DNA of 64,000 bases from Manduca sexta. Lineage: Eukaryota > Arthropoda > Insecta > Lepidoptera > Sphingidae. The notes beneath the pieces were generated by a model, which saw only the letters and a list, made by a program, of their open reading frames with translations, ran no database searches and was not told the origin of the DNA. The stretch's first letter is position 1; every line of letters begins with the position of its first letter. Shown here piece after piece: positions 38,440-50,700 of this stretch. Made by a program: the position numbers and the translations under genes. The stretch is taken from the NCBI RefSeq assembly GCF_014839805.1, contig NC_051123.1, positions 6,802,727 to 6,866,726 on the forward strand, in the 5' to 3' direction.

Positions 38440-38587
38440 TCGGTGTCTGGAATTTGTGTCCGATATGGCTATAGGTTCGCCCGCTATCACATAATGGGAG
38501 ACACCAGAAATGTAAGTTCACCAGTTGCACCTCCGTCTACCCCTTTAGGGAGAAAAGGCGTCAGTGCGCATGTGACATGTGTATGTT
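38440..38587 (+). repeat. SINE family 2, 3' half
   Basis: It matches the second half of 36374-36640: tctggaatttgtgtccgata, tggctataggttcgcccgc, tatcacataatgggag, agttgcacctccgtctaccc and ctttagggagaaaaggcgt. Confidence 0.72.
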
Positions 38588-38809
38588 ATTTAAAACATAT
38601 AATTGTATAACTTAGTCGTGAAAATAGCGATAATATATATTTATCTATATCATTATTGTTTCATATAATTTGCGCACATTCCTATTATAAATATAGAGAA
38701 AGTAGTAATTATTGTCGAGGCACCAAAATAGTTGTGATAGATCCATGTAATTTTTATGCCTAATTAATTTAGACTTTAGGGTTCCAATTAATCATTTACT
38801 TCATGATAT

Positions 38810-41800
38810 CTATTTAGTAAACGGATGTTGCGGTCGTCGCTGCCGCGCCAGGCATAGAGCTCGCAGCGTCAGGTAGTAAAGAAGTTCTACAGCGCTCATT
38901 ACGCTGAAGCCCATGCAGAGACCGAGAAGGCCACCTGTATTAGCTGAAATTAATATAATGACATTCACGTAAGTACCAAGATTATTTACTACCCTTGTGC
39001 TCGTACTGATCCTATCTATGATCTACGAGATAAATTCTAAAAAATATATTGTAGTAAGTATATAAGGTTATGGTGTACTTCGTGTGTAAAATTTTATATT
39101 TCTAGACCCACAGGTTAAATGACGAAAAATTGTGCTTTTTCTGTCAATCTGGTATAGTGAATTGTTAATTTTCAAACTTACACAAAAACTCCGTCAGTCC
39201 AAATATCTCGCCTTTAGTAAATCTCACAAACGTGTTGTCTTCGAAATAAAAGTGTATCACGAGCATATTCTCTCTGGAAAAAAAATAGTACCTGAGAATC
39301 CACTCAACTATATAGCAGTTTGATTCATTTGGATGAATATACCGCATAACTAAACGGCAATGCGCGATAAATCCAAGATTGCAGTTATATTCTCATCTCG
39401 AAACTTACCAATTTGTGTCCCTTAATAATATGACCATTATTTCTCATGATATATATACTAACTTTGTTATTGTATAGTTTTAGTATATGTATTATTTACT
39501 GATATATAAAACCGAAGAGTTTGTTTGTATGTTTGTTGGTTAGGAAACCCTAAACTCAGGAAGAACGAAAACGATTAAATGTTTATTTCAATAATAGGAA
39601 GCTATATTACTCCTGAGTTCTAAAGGCAACTTTTTTATCTCGGGAAAATGTTTATCCCGGAAAAAAAAATCAGGGGCGAAACCGCAGACAAAATCTAGTA
39701 TGTTATAATATCATATCTAGTAAGTAAATAATTTATTGCCAATGGTTGGCGTGAAGCTAAACTTATAAATAGGTGCATTATGACATCAAATAGTTTCGTC
39801 GATTTCAGTACTAGATAACGGGTTTGATTCTAGATTAGTGAGGTAGACCACACTATCGTTCATAGGCTATAATATCAGCCGTGTATATACCGTCCCACTG
39901 TTGGGCACGGGCCTCCTCTGCTATTAAGAGGGAATTGGTCTTAGTCCACCACGCTGGCCTAGTGCGGGTTGGTAGACTTCACACCCTCTCGAAAATTCGT
40001 AATAGACAATTTCTCTGGGTATGCAGGTTTCTTCATGATGTTTTCCTTCACCGTTAAAGTAGGTGATAATTCACAAAGAATACACACGTAATTTTTTAGA
40101 AAAGTCAGAGGTGTGTGCCCTTGGGATTTGAACCTGCGGACATTCGTCTCGGTAGTCCGTCCTCGTCATAGGCTATAGTTACGTGAAATATTCGGTGCTT
40201 ATGTTGCCTATGCTGCGCGCTAGCTGCTCCACGAGGAACCTTTTCAGCGGGGCCGAGCTCTGTCTTTCGAAGTAGGCTATCTCGGTGCATGCTGGCAGGC
40301 ATTCTTCGCACGCTGTTTCTCGACCTGCAAACCGTATATTTTTGACTTTTGAATTGTTATAAAAGTACTAATGGATACAAATAGATTTATTGCAAAGATA
40401 CCTTGTGGTAGAGGGTTATAGGGGGATAGGGGTATGTATCAAAGAGCGGATTGTCGCCCCCCACGACACGCCAATTGTTAAAAACACAAACATGCAAAAT
40501 TGTGAAATAACAAACTTTGTAAAATTATAAAAAAAAATACCTTGCGGTATGAGTATCGTTGTATTTGAATAGCACTTGGCATCGGCTTTACCGCATACTC
40601 GCGTTGTTTTATTTTCTGCAAGGAACATGTAAATATTTTTTAAGTATTTTAAAATACAACCATCAGATTAATATTTAAAATGATACTTTATTTGTAATTT
40701 AATCATATTCATATATCATATTAAAAAAGTAAAATTCTTGTACTTTTTAGGAATAAAAAACCGTGTTTATAATCTAGTATTAAGTTTATCTGTAAATTCC
40801 ATCAAAATCTGTTCAGCGGTTAGCAATGTGCAGACTTTTTCTCAATTTTCCACTTTATATTAGCAAGAAGTACGATTCATTGTAAATAATACTCACTAGG
40901 CATATAATAGAGCACACAATCGCATATATCCAACATGGCGCGTGCTTCACACTCCATTTCGCAGTTTTTCAATGTGTATGTTCTATGAAACGTAATAGTT
41001 AAGTTATCTTGATTTGCTGCATCATTATGATGGCGATGACGTGCCGTCTTGCATAGATGGATTTTGTTTACGTAAAGATTTACAGGACAGGACTTAGACG
41101 GATGGTGTAGCTATGTGTCCCGCACTGAGAGCTGTAGTCTTATATTCTACTAGCTTTTGCTCGCAGTTTTGCCCGCGTGAATGGGTTTTCCGGGATAATT
41201 TTTTTTCCGACTTACTTGATGTATCGTTATATTATTAATTACAAAAAAATATTAGATATTGTAGTTTATGTGTTAGTCTGATGTACATATAATCAATATT
41301 ACAATAAAGTCATCCAAATCCGACAACAACATATATCCATACATCTATCCTTGAAACTTTCGCATTTATAATATTATTAGGATTATATATAATGTAATAC
41401 ATCGGAAATCCTTTTATAAAAATGGTTTATACTTCGTACTAGCACAATGAAGTTCTTTCTGATTGGTATGTGGTCATAAATTACGTGAAGATTTAGAAAT
41501 ACCCAAAGCTATCTAACTAAACATGGTTGCAAGGTTTATAGATAAAAAAAATTAAGTAGTTATTCATAAAATAATTTCTTATATTTACTAAACATATAAA
41601 CTAATCTGTATTTTGCGTTTTATAAGCAATAATAATTGTTAAAAAATGTTCTCACGCATTGAAGATATGTGTCAGATTAAACTCCGCAATCTTTATATCA
41701 CAATCGCTACTAAAATTACTGCTTCGGTAACTAATTGTTTTGTTAAGCTCGTTTTCGCTTTCACACCGTGTACTGTATTATTTTATGATTGTCTTTCAAG

Positions 41801-44800
41801 TATTCAAATGAGATATTATCAAGACTAGAAAGATTTCTTCTTTTGTCAGTTTCGTCTGAAGCTGTGTCTACAATTCCCACGCATTCTATGCTGTAATCGA
41901 TGTACCTACTTTGATCAACTTTTTTATAATTCATCTAGAACAGAGATATCAAACTTTTTTTCTCATAGACCCCATTTAAAATTTTTGCTGATTCCGGTGG
42001 ACCCTTTTTTGGGTTCGCAGAGAAAGTGCATTACAACTACCGCCCATCCATCTCGGAGGGCGTCTGGACCGTTGTTGGGGTCACCGTGTCTCTTACGACC
42101 CTTATCAATATTATCTGTCTATATCATTATCAATATTATCTGCATTGTTAGTAAAAGTCAAGCCAACGTTTTAGTACTTTAGTATCAAACTAGAAAAAAT
42201 GTCACGGATCCCCGATTATGAAATGTGGACCCTCATTTTTTGGTCACACCTACGTAGACCCCCGTCAAGTCTCCCGTGGACCCTTGGGGGTTCACTTTGG
42301 GAATGAATTATCTAGAGTATTAAATTTTTAGCATCTTATTCAAAATCTTTAAATATTGATTCAGTGTCTTATCTTACCTGAAGAAACCCAGTTCCTTCTC
42401 ACTAGAAAATAAACACAATCGTTTCGTAACATCTATGGATCGGAGAGATGGAACAGCGTCCAATATCCTTGGCCGTATGGCTACCCGTGCTTCTATACCA
42501 GGCCCGTAAATTTCACCTACGTTCCTTATTTTCGGTGTTTCTGTAGGATTGTGAAGCAAGATCTGCAAGATTTTGGTAATATTAAAAACGAAAAATTATT
42601 TTACGGAGGTATCTTATTTGATTACTCCAGATTAAAACTTTCCCTTCCCTGACTAGTTATCCTAGGTGGTGACATGACATCGCCTTATCATGACGTCATA
42701 AAGTAACTAACATTTCTTTATATATTATGTAAATGATGTAATACCTTAAATCCAACACTTTTTGTTGAAGCACAATAATACTCTGGAATATTTGCGTCTA
42801 AAATTAGCGACAAGCCGTGTTGAGTGCCTATTCCTGAAACGGAATTTTATATTGTAAAATATAAATTTTAATATTTTAATCTCACGTTACTAAATTTCTT
42901 TGTATTACCTTTTGGCCTCCATGGAAATCCATCTGGCGGTGCATCTGATGGATAACCATCTTCCGGCGTCCAGTCCACCGCTGGCGACGGAAATGTTATG
43001 TTCATGTCATTTAGGGCTTTCCTGGAACATAAGGATAATCGACAACCGCTAAACAAAGTTCAACAGTCTCTCGAAAATTCGCATAGATATGAATCTTCTA
43101 ATAATTTCTTATGAAATTGAATCGACCTCGAAAGAAATCGAATCGATCTTGATTATTTGTTAGTACGTTGAAACGATGTAATTTCCATAATAGCGTGGAT
43201 GTGTCCACATTATAAACATCATTCTTAAGAGGCACTAGCCAAACCTTTAATTTGACTCATGCGTCGCTTGTTGCAAGTCGCTCCATCCGCCCAGGGGTCG
43301 TCCCACGCTGCGCTTGCGCAGAACTATCTTAAATCAGGCAAGTAGCTCATTGCATAATATGATTTTTATCTGTTAGTAAATGTAAGTTCTTACGGATTAC
43401 GGAACATTTTGTTCCTATGGACCACGTTGAAAGTGCAGCAGAGCCCCTCATCAGTCAGCTGTGCGTTGAATAAGTCTTGACAATTCATAGCTTCTGAATT
43501 CCAGCGGCAATGTGACAACATTTCGTTACAAGGTTGTGTGACCTGAAGTAATGGACACAATATAATGGGCTTCTATACTACCGATAATGTTCTGAGACTG
43601 TAATCAAGATGCTTTTCTACAATCGTTAACACTTAACGAATACAAAAAAGTATGGGATTGATAAGTCCATCGCTAGGTTTCGATTCATGTGAGAAAAAAA
43701 ATGTATGACCTTTTCTATGACCTATGATAATATGGAAATGATGCAAAACAAAGCGACTTTTCGATTACATATATCTAGTAGTTATACATTATACTACTTA
43801 CAGATCTGTAATAAACATAAATTTTCTATTTAATGCCTCTTAAACATTCTAAACGACCCGCACATGATTTTACTTTATTCGGGCATAGACTGACGTAATA
43901 TCTGCTTGGTTGTAAGAAATACCTAATTCCTTGGCCTTGGGATAAGATTGGACACCAATGTTGTACTAAATACGATTTTCTTGATTATACTGTGCGCAAG
44001 TGAAGGTCCCCAATAAACTAAACCTGTTATTTAAATTGTGTACATTTTGTCTATCGTATTCTAAAGGCAATGTAAGGCTATGTGTCATTTCATAACCCTT
44101 TTAAACTGCCTATTCTTATAATTTTTCTTATATAATATAATATTAAGAACGAATATATACATAAGCTCAAAAAGTCAGCTAATTCGAATCTATTACCACA
44201 ACAGTTGATTTTATTTACTAAGCCATTGCTTTTCACAGCCTTCGCGAAGTATAAACAACATAGCTTACATTAATAAGAAAAGAGCGCGTGTGATCCCAGT
44301 TCGCACTCTCTGCAATGTCATCTTCAAATATTTCTGTGTCTCCTTGAGTCGTGCACAGACTCTGCAGTAATTTCTTGTCTACCGAATCCCTGAAGTTTAC
44401 GAATGTAGAGTTATAATAGAATAATTATTCCAGCTATGCAATATTTATTGACCTAATTTGGGGACGAACACCTTCTAGTATTTGGAGTGTTAGATCTTAA
44501 AACCACCACACTAATCTTGGGCGAGTTGTACCTACTTAAAAAAAAAAATATGTGGCTTTGGTGCCTTATGGCTTTGTGGCTTTGGTCGGTTATTTTTATT
44601 AGGATAGAATCATAGAAATAGTTTATTTAAATATTTACCCATAGTCTCGATATCGTTCAGCGACAGATTTCTTTGCTTGATTTACATTGCATATAGTAAT
44701 TGCAGGAAATGGTAGCCCTTTCAATGGCATGTTCTCTGGGTTGATGGTCACAATCATTGGGGTCATTCGCCATTTAGCATACACGTTTAATATGAAAAAA

Positions 44801-45566
44801 CCAGCGCACACGAGCGAGCATCCAAAAGCGACCAGCCAGAAGAATCTGAAATGTTTTTGTTTATAAGTGGTAGATTTATAAGCCGTGCATAATTTATATA
44901 TACTAAGTACAATTTTATGTTGCATTTCCAAAGTCGACACCACTGAACGATATAACGTAGCTGTTCTTGAGATTTAGACTTTTTTTGAACCAATATCTTC
45001 AGTATCTGCTTTCTAAAACTTTGCTTATATTCCGTCATTGAGTGCTTATGGATAGTGAAAATATTTTTTATATATATTAAAGTAATTATAAAGTATGTTT
45101 CAAATATTAATAACCTTTCGAACCAAGTGAGACGTTTTTCTCCAATATACCGAAGACCGTGTAGAGTGGACGTTAGTAAATAATGTCTCAAATCATCAGA
45201 AAAATGTGGCGTTTCGTAATCTCGCGTACTCGGTGTTTCCGTTTTAGGTGGTTTTTCCTATGTTGTAATTATTAATTTTATTATATATTATCATATATTA
45301 GGTATTATTACTTATGTTAGAAAAAGTTACCTCACTTCTGCTCCTTATAGGATGTTTTGTATCCCTAGAGTACCACACTTCTTGATTGTTTTGAGTTGTC
45401 CAATAGTTTTGCTAAGGAATCAAGGTTCTAAATCATAATTATTACAAACAATGATTATTTCTTGCGCATACCTTATCTTTATGTACGCACTTACCTTTCT
45501 AAAAGTACTGATTGATTTCCGAGGCCGTACTCCAAATTCCTTCTGAGGGTACACCATCATTTGCAT
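38810..45566 (-). CDS. ppk: Pickpocket family DEG/ENaC sodium channel
   Basis: Fourteen coding exons with exact phases: 45566-45495, 45411-45331, 45257-45115, 44845-44639, 44389-44269, 43542-43394, 43021-42909, 42833-42745, 42562-42378, 40982-40897, 40615-40541, 40324-40183, 39273-39182, 38943-38810; 562 aa. It is an amiloride-sensitive-type cation channel subunit; three subunits form a pore in the plasma membrane of sensory neurons or epithelia. The cytosolic N-terminus has the gating His-Gly (TLHGLRYIG, residues 84-85). TM1 is at 100-122 (FFWLVAFGCSLVCAGFFILN), then the post-TM1 block LPFPAITICN. A cysteine-rich extracellular domain follows (CNEMLSHCRW, GLCCTFN, NCEMECEARAMLDICDCVLYYMP, CEECLPAC). 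TM2 at about 510-540 holds the selectivity filter Gly-Phe-Ser (530-532; GxS rule). Which ppk orthologue it is cannot be told. An acceptor at about 45613 would allow a longer N-terminus; its first residues are uncertain. Confidence 0.93.
39500..39710 (+). repeat. Non-LTR 3'-end-like repeat
   Basis: gagtttgtttgtatgtttgt, ggttaggaaaccctaaactc, aataggaagctatattactc, tttatctcgggaaaatgttt and ggggcgaaaccgcagacaaa. It relates to 700-870 and 58595-58785 (reverse). It lies in a pickpocket intron. Confidence 0.5.
39861..40177 (-). repeat. SINE family 1 with 11-bp target duplication, beside a splice donor
   Basis: A reverse-strand copy of the SINE at 13248-13583 fills 39872-40166. Read on the plus strand it runs ctgttgggcacgggcctcct to gatttgaacctgcggacatt. 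It is flanked by identical cataggctata at 39861-39871 and 40167-40177. The right duplication starts 5 nt after the donor of the pickpocket exon 40324-40183. Confidence 0.9.
41150..41385 (-). repeat. Non-LTR 3'-end-like repeat, reverse
   Basis: ctagcttttgctcgcagttt, gcccgcgtgaatgggtttt, ccgggataa and, further on, tttcgcatttataatattat. This is similar in order to 58595-58785. It is in a pickpocket intron. Confidence 0.45.
41941..42309. mobile_element. hAT-like non-autonomous DNA element
   Basis: The left end cagagatatcaaactttttt and the inverted right end cattcccaaagtgaaccccc resemble the CAGGG..CCCAAACTTT ends of hAT elements. It is flanked by atctagaa (41933-41940) and atctagag (42310-42317), a 7 of 8 match, the length expected for hAT. 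Inside are tagaccccatttaaaa, ggtggacccttttttg and the inverted gtggacccttgggggttcac. It lies in a pickpocket intron (between the exons at 42378 and 40982) and has no reading frame. Confidence 0.6.
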
Positions 45567-47700
45567 CAAATTAGAATTATAATCGAGGCATTGAAGTGTA
45601 TTTTTTCTAGAAATATCCGGTGCGAATCAAAGGAGTGATTTACGTTGCATCGCCCAATATGGCACTGGTAATGTAATTTCACATGACTAATATTTGTAGT
45701 GGTTGGGTGTAATCGTTTAATGGTCTATATCGGTTAATAGATCGGCCGGGCCCCGCCTCGTGGTATCGTTGGCTAGATTATATGTTTTCTAGTTATTCGT
45801 TGGTCCTTCTTATCATGTAATTACGTTTTACACGATGGATGGTTTCAAACCATCAATTTCCCGCTGTAAATACGTTAATTGATAATATTTCAAATTACTC
45901 GGTACTTGATGAAACTGGTACTCATGATAACATTTTGTTGTAACGAAATGGTTTTTACAAAATACGATAACTTTTTTTTCGTCTTATATGTCTTTATTTG
46001 TTTGTCTTTATAAATTCATTCTATATCTTATTTAATAGACCGAGTATATTAAGACAAATAAAAAAAAGACAGTAGGCACATAAAATTTCGTAACAACTAT
46101 AAAAGCTATTTCGTTGCGTGAATTTACGTAGAGAAATACTCGTAAGCGATAATATATTTTAAAGGTTGTCTATTTATTTTGTTGAGAAGTGTTTTAATAA
46201 GGTTGCGCGAGCTTACCTTAAATATTTCGTTCTCGATTAGACAGTTTTATTGTATATTATGTTAATGTACGCGTTATAGCGGCTGGATGTGATGAGTTCC
46301 TTTGCGTAGTCAGCAAGTAACGCTGATCGGAATATAATTCTTAAAAACGTCTTTCTTTCCTTAATATTATATTTTTATTTATCACAGGTGCTTTATAGGC
46401 GCCTTGTATTTTTTAATTAACAATGCGATAAAATTCCCTTTGAGAACTATTGTTAAGAGGTCTAGAGACGGCAAAATTCTACAAAAACTATTTTTAAATA
46501 GAAAATGAAACCCATTGCGAAATGCACTAATATTATTAATGTAACTAGGGTCAGTTCAAAATATTGGCATTCACGCAAACTTCTAATCCAACCGTGACTT
46601 TCCCAGGTTGAACTTCGAGCAACGTTTAATAATTAACGTTCATGAATTTCAATAAAAAGTACAAATTGTTTATTAAAGTATTAAACAAATTTTAAATAAA
46701 ATGTACAAAAATGTTGTCAATACTTTGGATACTTATTCGTTGAAGCTCGTTCTGGTGTATTAGTGAACGTTTTCGCGATTTTGTATTGAAATCTGGACAC
46801 TGCATAAAGAAATGTTTTTTTTTTAATTTCGATAACATTATTACGATATTACATAATTATTCACTACACATTTTTTGATATATTTAATGACACGGGTGGA
46901 TATTTGTTGTGTGCTTATATTTTGTAAAATAAAATAATTTTACTTTCAATTACTGTGTACATAAAATGTTACTTAAACACTGCACTATCTATTTAGAGAT
47001 CTGTGTATTTGCATCACATTGTGTCACGTTAGGGTCGCGGTGGTAAACCCTCTCTTTATTTAGAGTTTAGATTGTTACCTTTCTAAGTTCGTTTGGAGTC
47101 TATTTTATATCACGTGATACAGAAAAAGCAATCAAACAGTAGTTTATATTACTTTAGAAAGGTAATCATGTATAGTGCCAGTAATTTATGTTGACGCAGT
47201 GCTAACGAAGACCAACGCGCCCGCGGCGAGTGTGCCTATTATTGGTAATAATTGAAGTGGATAACGTAAACACATACCGTGCTGTGTTCAATTTTTCATT
47301 ATCGCTTGTAAACATCGTTTATTAGCCTTCGATATTTCACCAGCAGCCTTGCGAGTTACGTGTCCACGAAAGGTAGCTATCGGTAATTGTATAATTTAAA
47401 CAACTGGGTATTTTCCGTTCCATATAATTCGTTAATTACGCATACATACAAATTATTTATTATGTACAAAAGTTCGCTCAATAGAAAATTTCTTATAAAA
47501 GTAACAAAAAAGCCACAAGAAGGAAAACAGACTGACGCACTAGCACTTTAAACAGTTCCTAAAAGAAGAGAAGAGATCGAAGGAAAGAAAGGACGCCTCG
47601 ACGTGAACCAAGAGCGTAAGGCTCACGCGGTCTTCAGAGCCGCGAGTTACGAGCCGGCTCACTCCAGGGAGCCCGGGAAGAGAGGAAGAGGGAGAGGTAT
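45567..47700. other. Spacer between pickpocket promoter side and cuticle gene 3' end
   Basis: It should hold the pickpocket promoter on the minus strand and the cuticle gene's 3' UTR, which has a minus-strand AATAAA at 47456-47461, about 240 nt after the stop. The 3' UTR (47560-47700) is GC- and purine-rich, unlike the rest. No other gene seen. Confidence 0.5.
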
Positions 47701-50700
47701 TCACCAGTGCTGCTGGGGAGCGTGGGCGGGAGCGTGGTGCGCGACCTGCGCGTGGGCAGCTAAGTGAGCAGCGCGGGCGGCGGCAACCTCAGGGGTGTCC
47801 AAGATGCCGGAACCGTCGTTGGCCAACCTGATGTTCGCGGGAGGGTGAGCCTGAGCACCACCCTGCCAGGAAGGAGCACCGTTCCACTGAGGAGCGGGAG
47901 CGTTCCACTGGTTGTGAGCGGGGGCGTTCCACTGTTGGGCGGGCTTGGCGGAGGAGAGGGCGGCGAGGTGGGCGGCGCGGGCCTGAGCTACTTCGGGGGT
48001 CTCGGCAACGGGGGCAGGGGCACCAGCGTTCCATGCGGGAGCGGGGGCAGCGTTCCAGGCGGGCGCGGCGGGAGCACCGTTCCAGGCACCGGAGTGAGCA
48101 CCAGCGTTCCAGCTAGGGGCGGCGGCAGCACCGTTCCATTTGCCTTCAGACTGTTGCCAGTACTCTTCGTTGTCCCAACGGGGGTCGTAGGATCCGTCGT
48201 CGTGGGGGTTGGGGTTGTTCTGGGAGGCCTGGTTGAGAGCAGCAATGTGAGCAGCACGCGCCTGCGCTACCTCGGGAGTGTCGAGGATGTTGCGTCCATC
48301 TTGTGAGAGGGCAATGTTGGCCGGGGGACCGGTCCAACCGGACGCGTGAGCGCCGCACGCCAGAGCTAAGCAAACAGCTACAATCTGCAAACAATAACGA
48401 TGATTAATGTCTTGGTTCTGATTGAACGTTTACGGACGGGATTATTTATTATGTCAGTAAGGACATGATTTACTGCACTGTGGGATTTTGGTTGCAACGA
48501 ACTTTATCAGTTATCAACAATTGCGAGCCTTTCTATTTGATCTTGAGTTATGGTAACCGGCGTTGGTATTAAGTGTTGTATATATCCTTTATTAACAAGA
48601 TTTTATTCAACGTTATAGCTGGTGCTTGCAGTATCTGTCTAATCTAATTGCTAGTCGTGGTAACTTGTTCCTAAGGTCTTATTAAGCTTAGGACAATTTG
48701 ATATAATATCGCATAATTCTAGTCCCAGTGAGTAAGTCACCTTCGTATTGGTCAGGTGTCCACAGCGCTAGTTGAAGTTTACTTAAGTTAATAATAATTG
48801 TTATATTGATACAAATACGATACTGCCACGCAAAACATTGACCGAGATTTCGTACGGAACAAAATAGATTGTCGATTTTTCGATAGATTGCGGTTTAATC
48901 GCAGTATTGAGATATAATCTTTATGAATTTCAATACGTTTCTGAGATTTGTGTGCTATTATTATGATCTCACGTTCGTTGTTATTTTGGACACATGTCAG
49001 GCATATTAATGGTTATTGTACTTTACGAGGCTTCGTAGGTCAACATTGAACGTGGGAATTGAATTTAAATTCTTGCACGTCGTAAAATTGTCTGCAATAT
49101 CAAATATCAACATAGAGTTAAATCTGACTGAATAAGCAAGTTTAAATGGGAATGACAATTTTATGCGTATATGCAGAAACGTGTATTCTTGGGGTGGGCC
49201 GTGGGCGGTCCGTCAGATCCCTTATCTCGTCCTTTCGTGTTATGCTAAGTAGCTGCGTCGTTATGTCAGCCTTTGACTGATTTAAGGGGCATGTATTCTC
49301 GTGGCGAATCTACGAGGTTATATTTATACCGGAATTCTAAGGTAATATCTCCTTACTAAGCAAAGATCATTACGTAAACCCAATGTTTAATATTTAAAAT
49401 ATATTCCCTTACGCCTCGACCCTGCAAGTAGATCATTGCTACCGGTTTCTGATTTAAAAAGGTCATGCATTAAATAAGGCAGTGCACTGGAACAAGTTTG
49501 AAGTGACAGCATTATTGAGGAATGCCATTATGTCTGCAGCTTTTAATTCATTGCCACTACACTAAGACCTTATATCAAAAATGACCATCTGAATATGGGA
49601 AGCTATGGACTAGAGCAATTGTAGATATTACTATTGACGACCATCAGTTGTTGGGTTCGATGACAATGCATGTTAAAGACATGTGAATGACACGACTGTA
49701 TGCGTCTTTATCTTTTTTTTATTGGGGATCTACTCAGTGCACTTTGTTTTGTGTAGTTATGAAGTAATTTTAAAGGTTGAATGTTTTTATTCTGATAATG
49801 GAATTTGAATGTACTGAACAGTCATATCCGTTTTGTTAGTTCAGTTCATTAATCTGCAGCCAATTAAATATAACTAAATGTTGTATGTCAATAATTGGAA
49901 GTACAGAAATTATAGCGTGTACAATATTTACGATCTGAATTTACCGTAATTTGCTTCGGTTTCCGATCATTAAGTGAATTTGTTTTTTTTTTAAAAATGG
50001 TTCCCATAGTGGCATAAAATACAAAGTTTATTGTTTTATGTTAATTTTGATCAGCAATGGATCAGCATTATTATTTATAACTACCGAAACGCAATAATAT
50101 ACATTGTTCTTTGCCTTATAATTCATAATTCTCTTTCTGTACCTATCTATGATTTGTTGTCATCAATTCTTATTTTATTTTGTGTATATAGAACATTAAT
50201 ATCTAATAAGTATCTATGCAAAGTTTATTAATAAGTAGAACTTCTGGAGTTTATCACAAGCGTCCATAAGTTTGATGTAAATTAAATAAGATGAGGGCAT
50301 GAGTGAGGAATTTGCGGCGGACCTAATTTCACGCAATGATGTCAGGGCTTGCGGTAAAGATATAATCTAGATGTGAAAACCTAATCTTAACCACAAAACA
50401 AAGACATTCGTGCACCAGATATTAGTGTTACAATAACATTTGGATGATTCCATAAATAACATATAACAAAATCCATTTTCAACTAAAATAAGTAATTATA
50501 TTACAAGTTTGGAAATACTTTTAGTACCGAACTAAAGAAACAGCAAGACAATTTACACAATTCACTGCACGTGCTACGATAAAATCACACGCGCTTGCAA
50601 TTTCAACCAAAAAAGAGTTGCCCGCCCTTGAAAACTATTTCGAGTGATTACAAAATGCTCTACATAATCATTTAAGTCTAACGCATGTCTGTGACTTTAG

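Larger units (their letters stand above)
36791..38809. other. Spacer between convergent MED31 and pickpocket genes
   Basis: No coding signal. Repeat fragments are the foldback-family end at 37466-37520 and a SINE-2 3' half at 38440-38587. The 3' UTR of pickpocket should start at 38809 on the minus strand; no clear AATAAA was seen for it. Confidence 0.5.

Noticed and set aside
44787..45191. 134-aa frame starting MRHYLLTSTLHG
   Set aside because: Read-through of the pickpocket exon past its donor at 45115 into the intron. Only the first 31 residues or so are coding.
47764..48306. 180-aa plus-strand frame opposite the cuticle gene
   Set aside because: Gly/Ser/Val-rich shadow of a GC-rich coding exon on the other strand, as are the other minus-strand frames there. 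The minus-strand gene has a signal peptide and family motifs.
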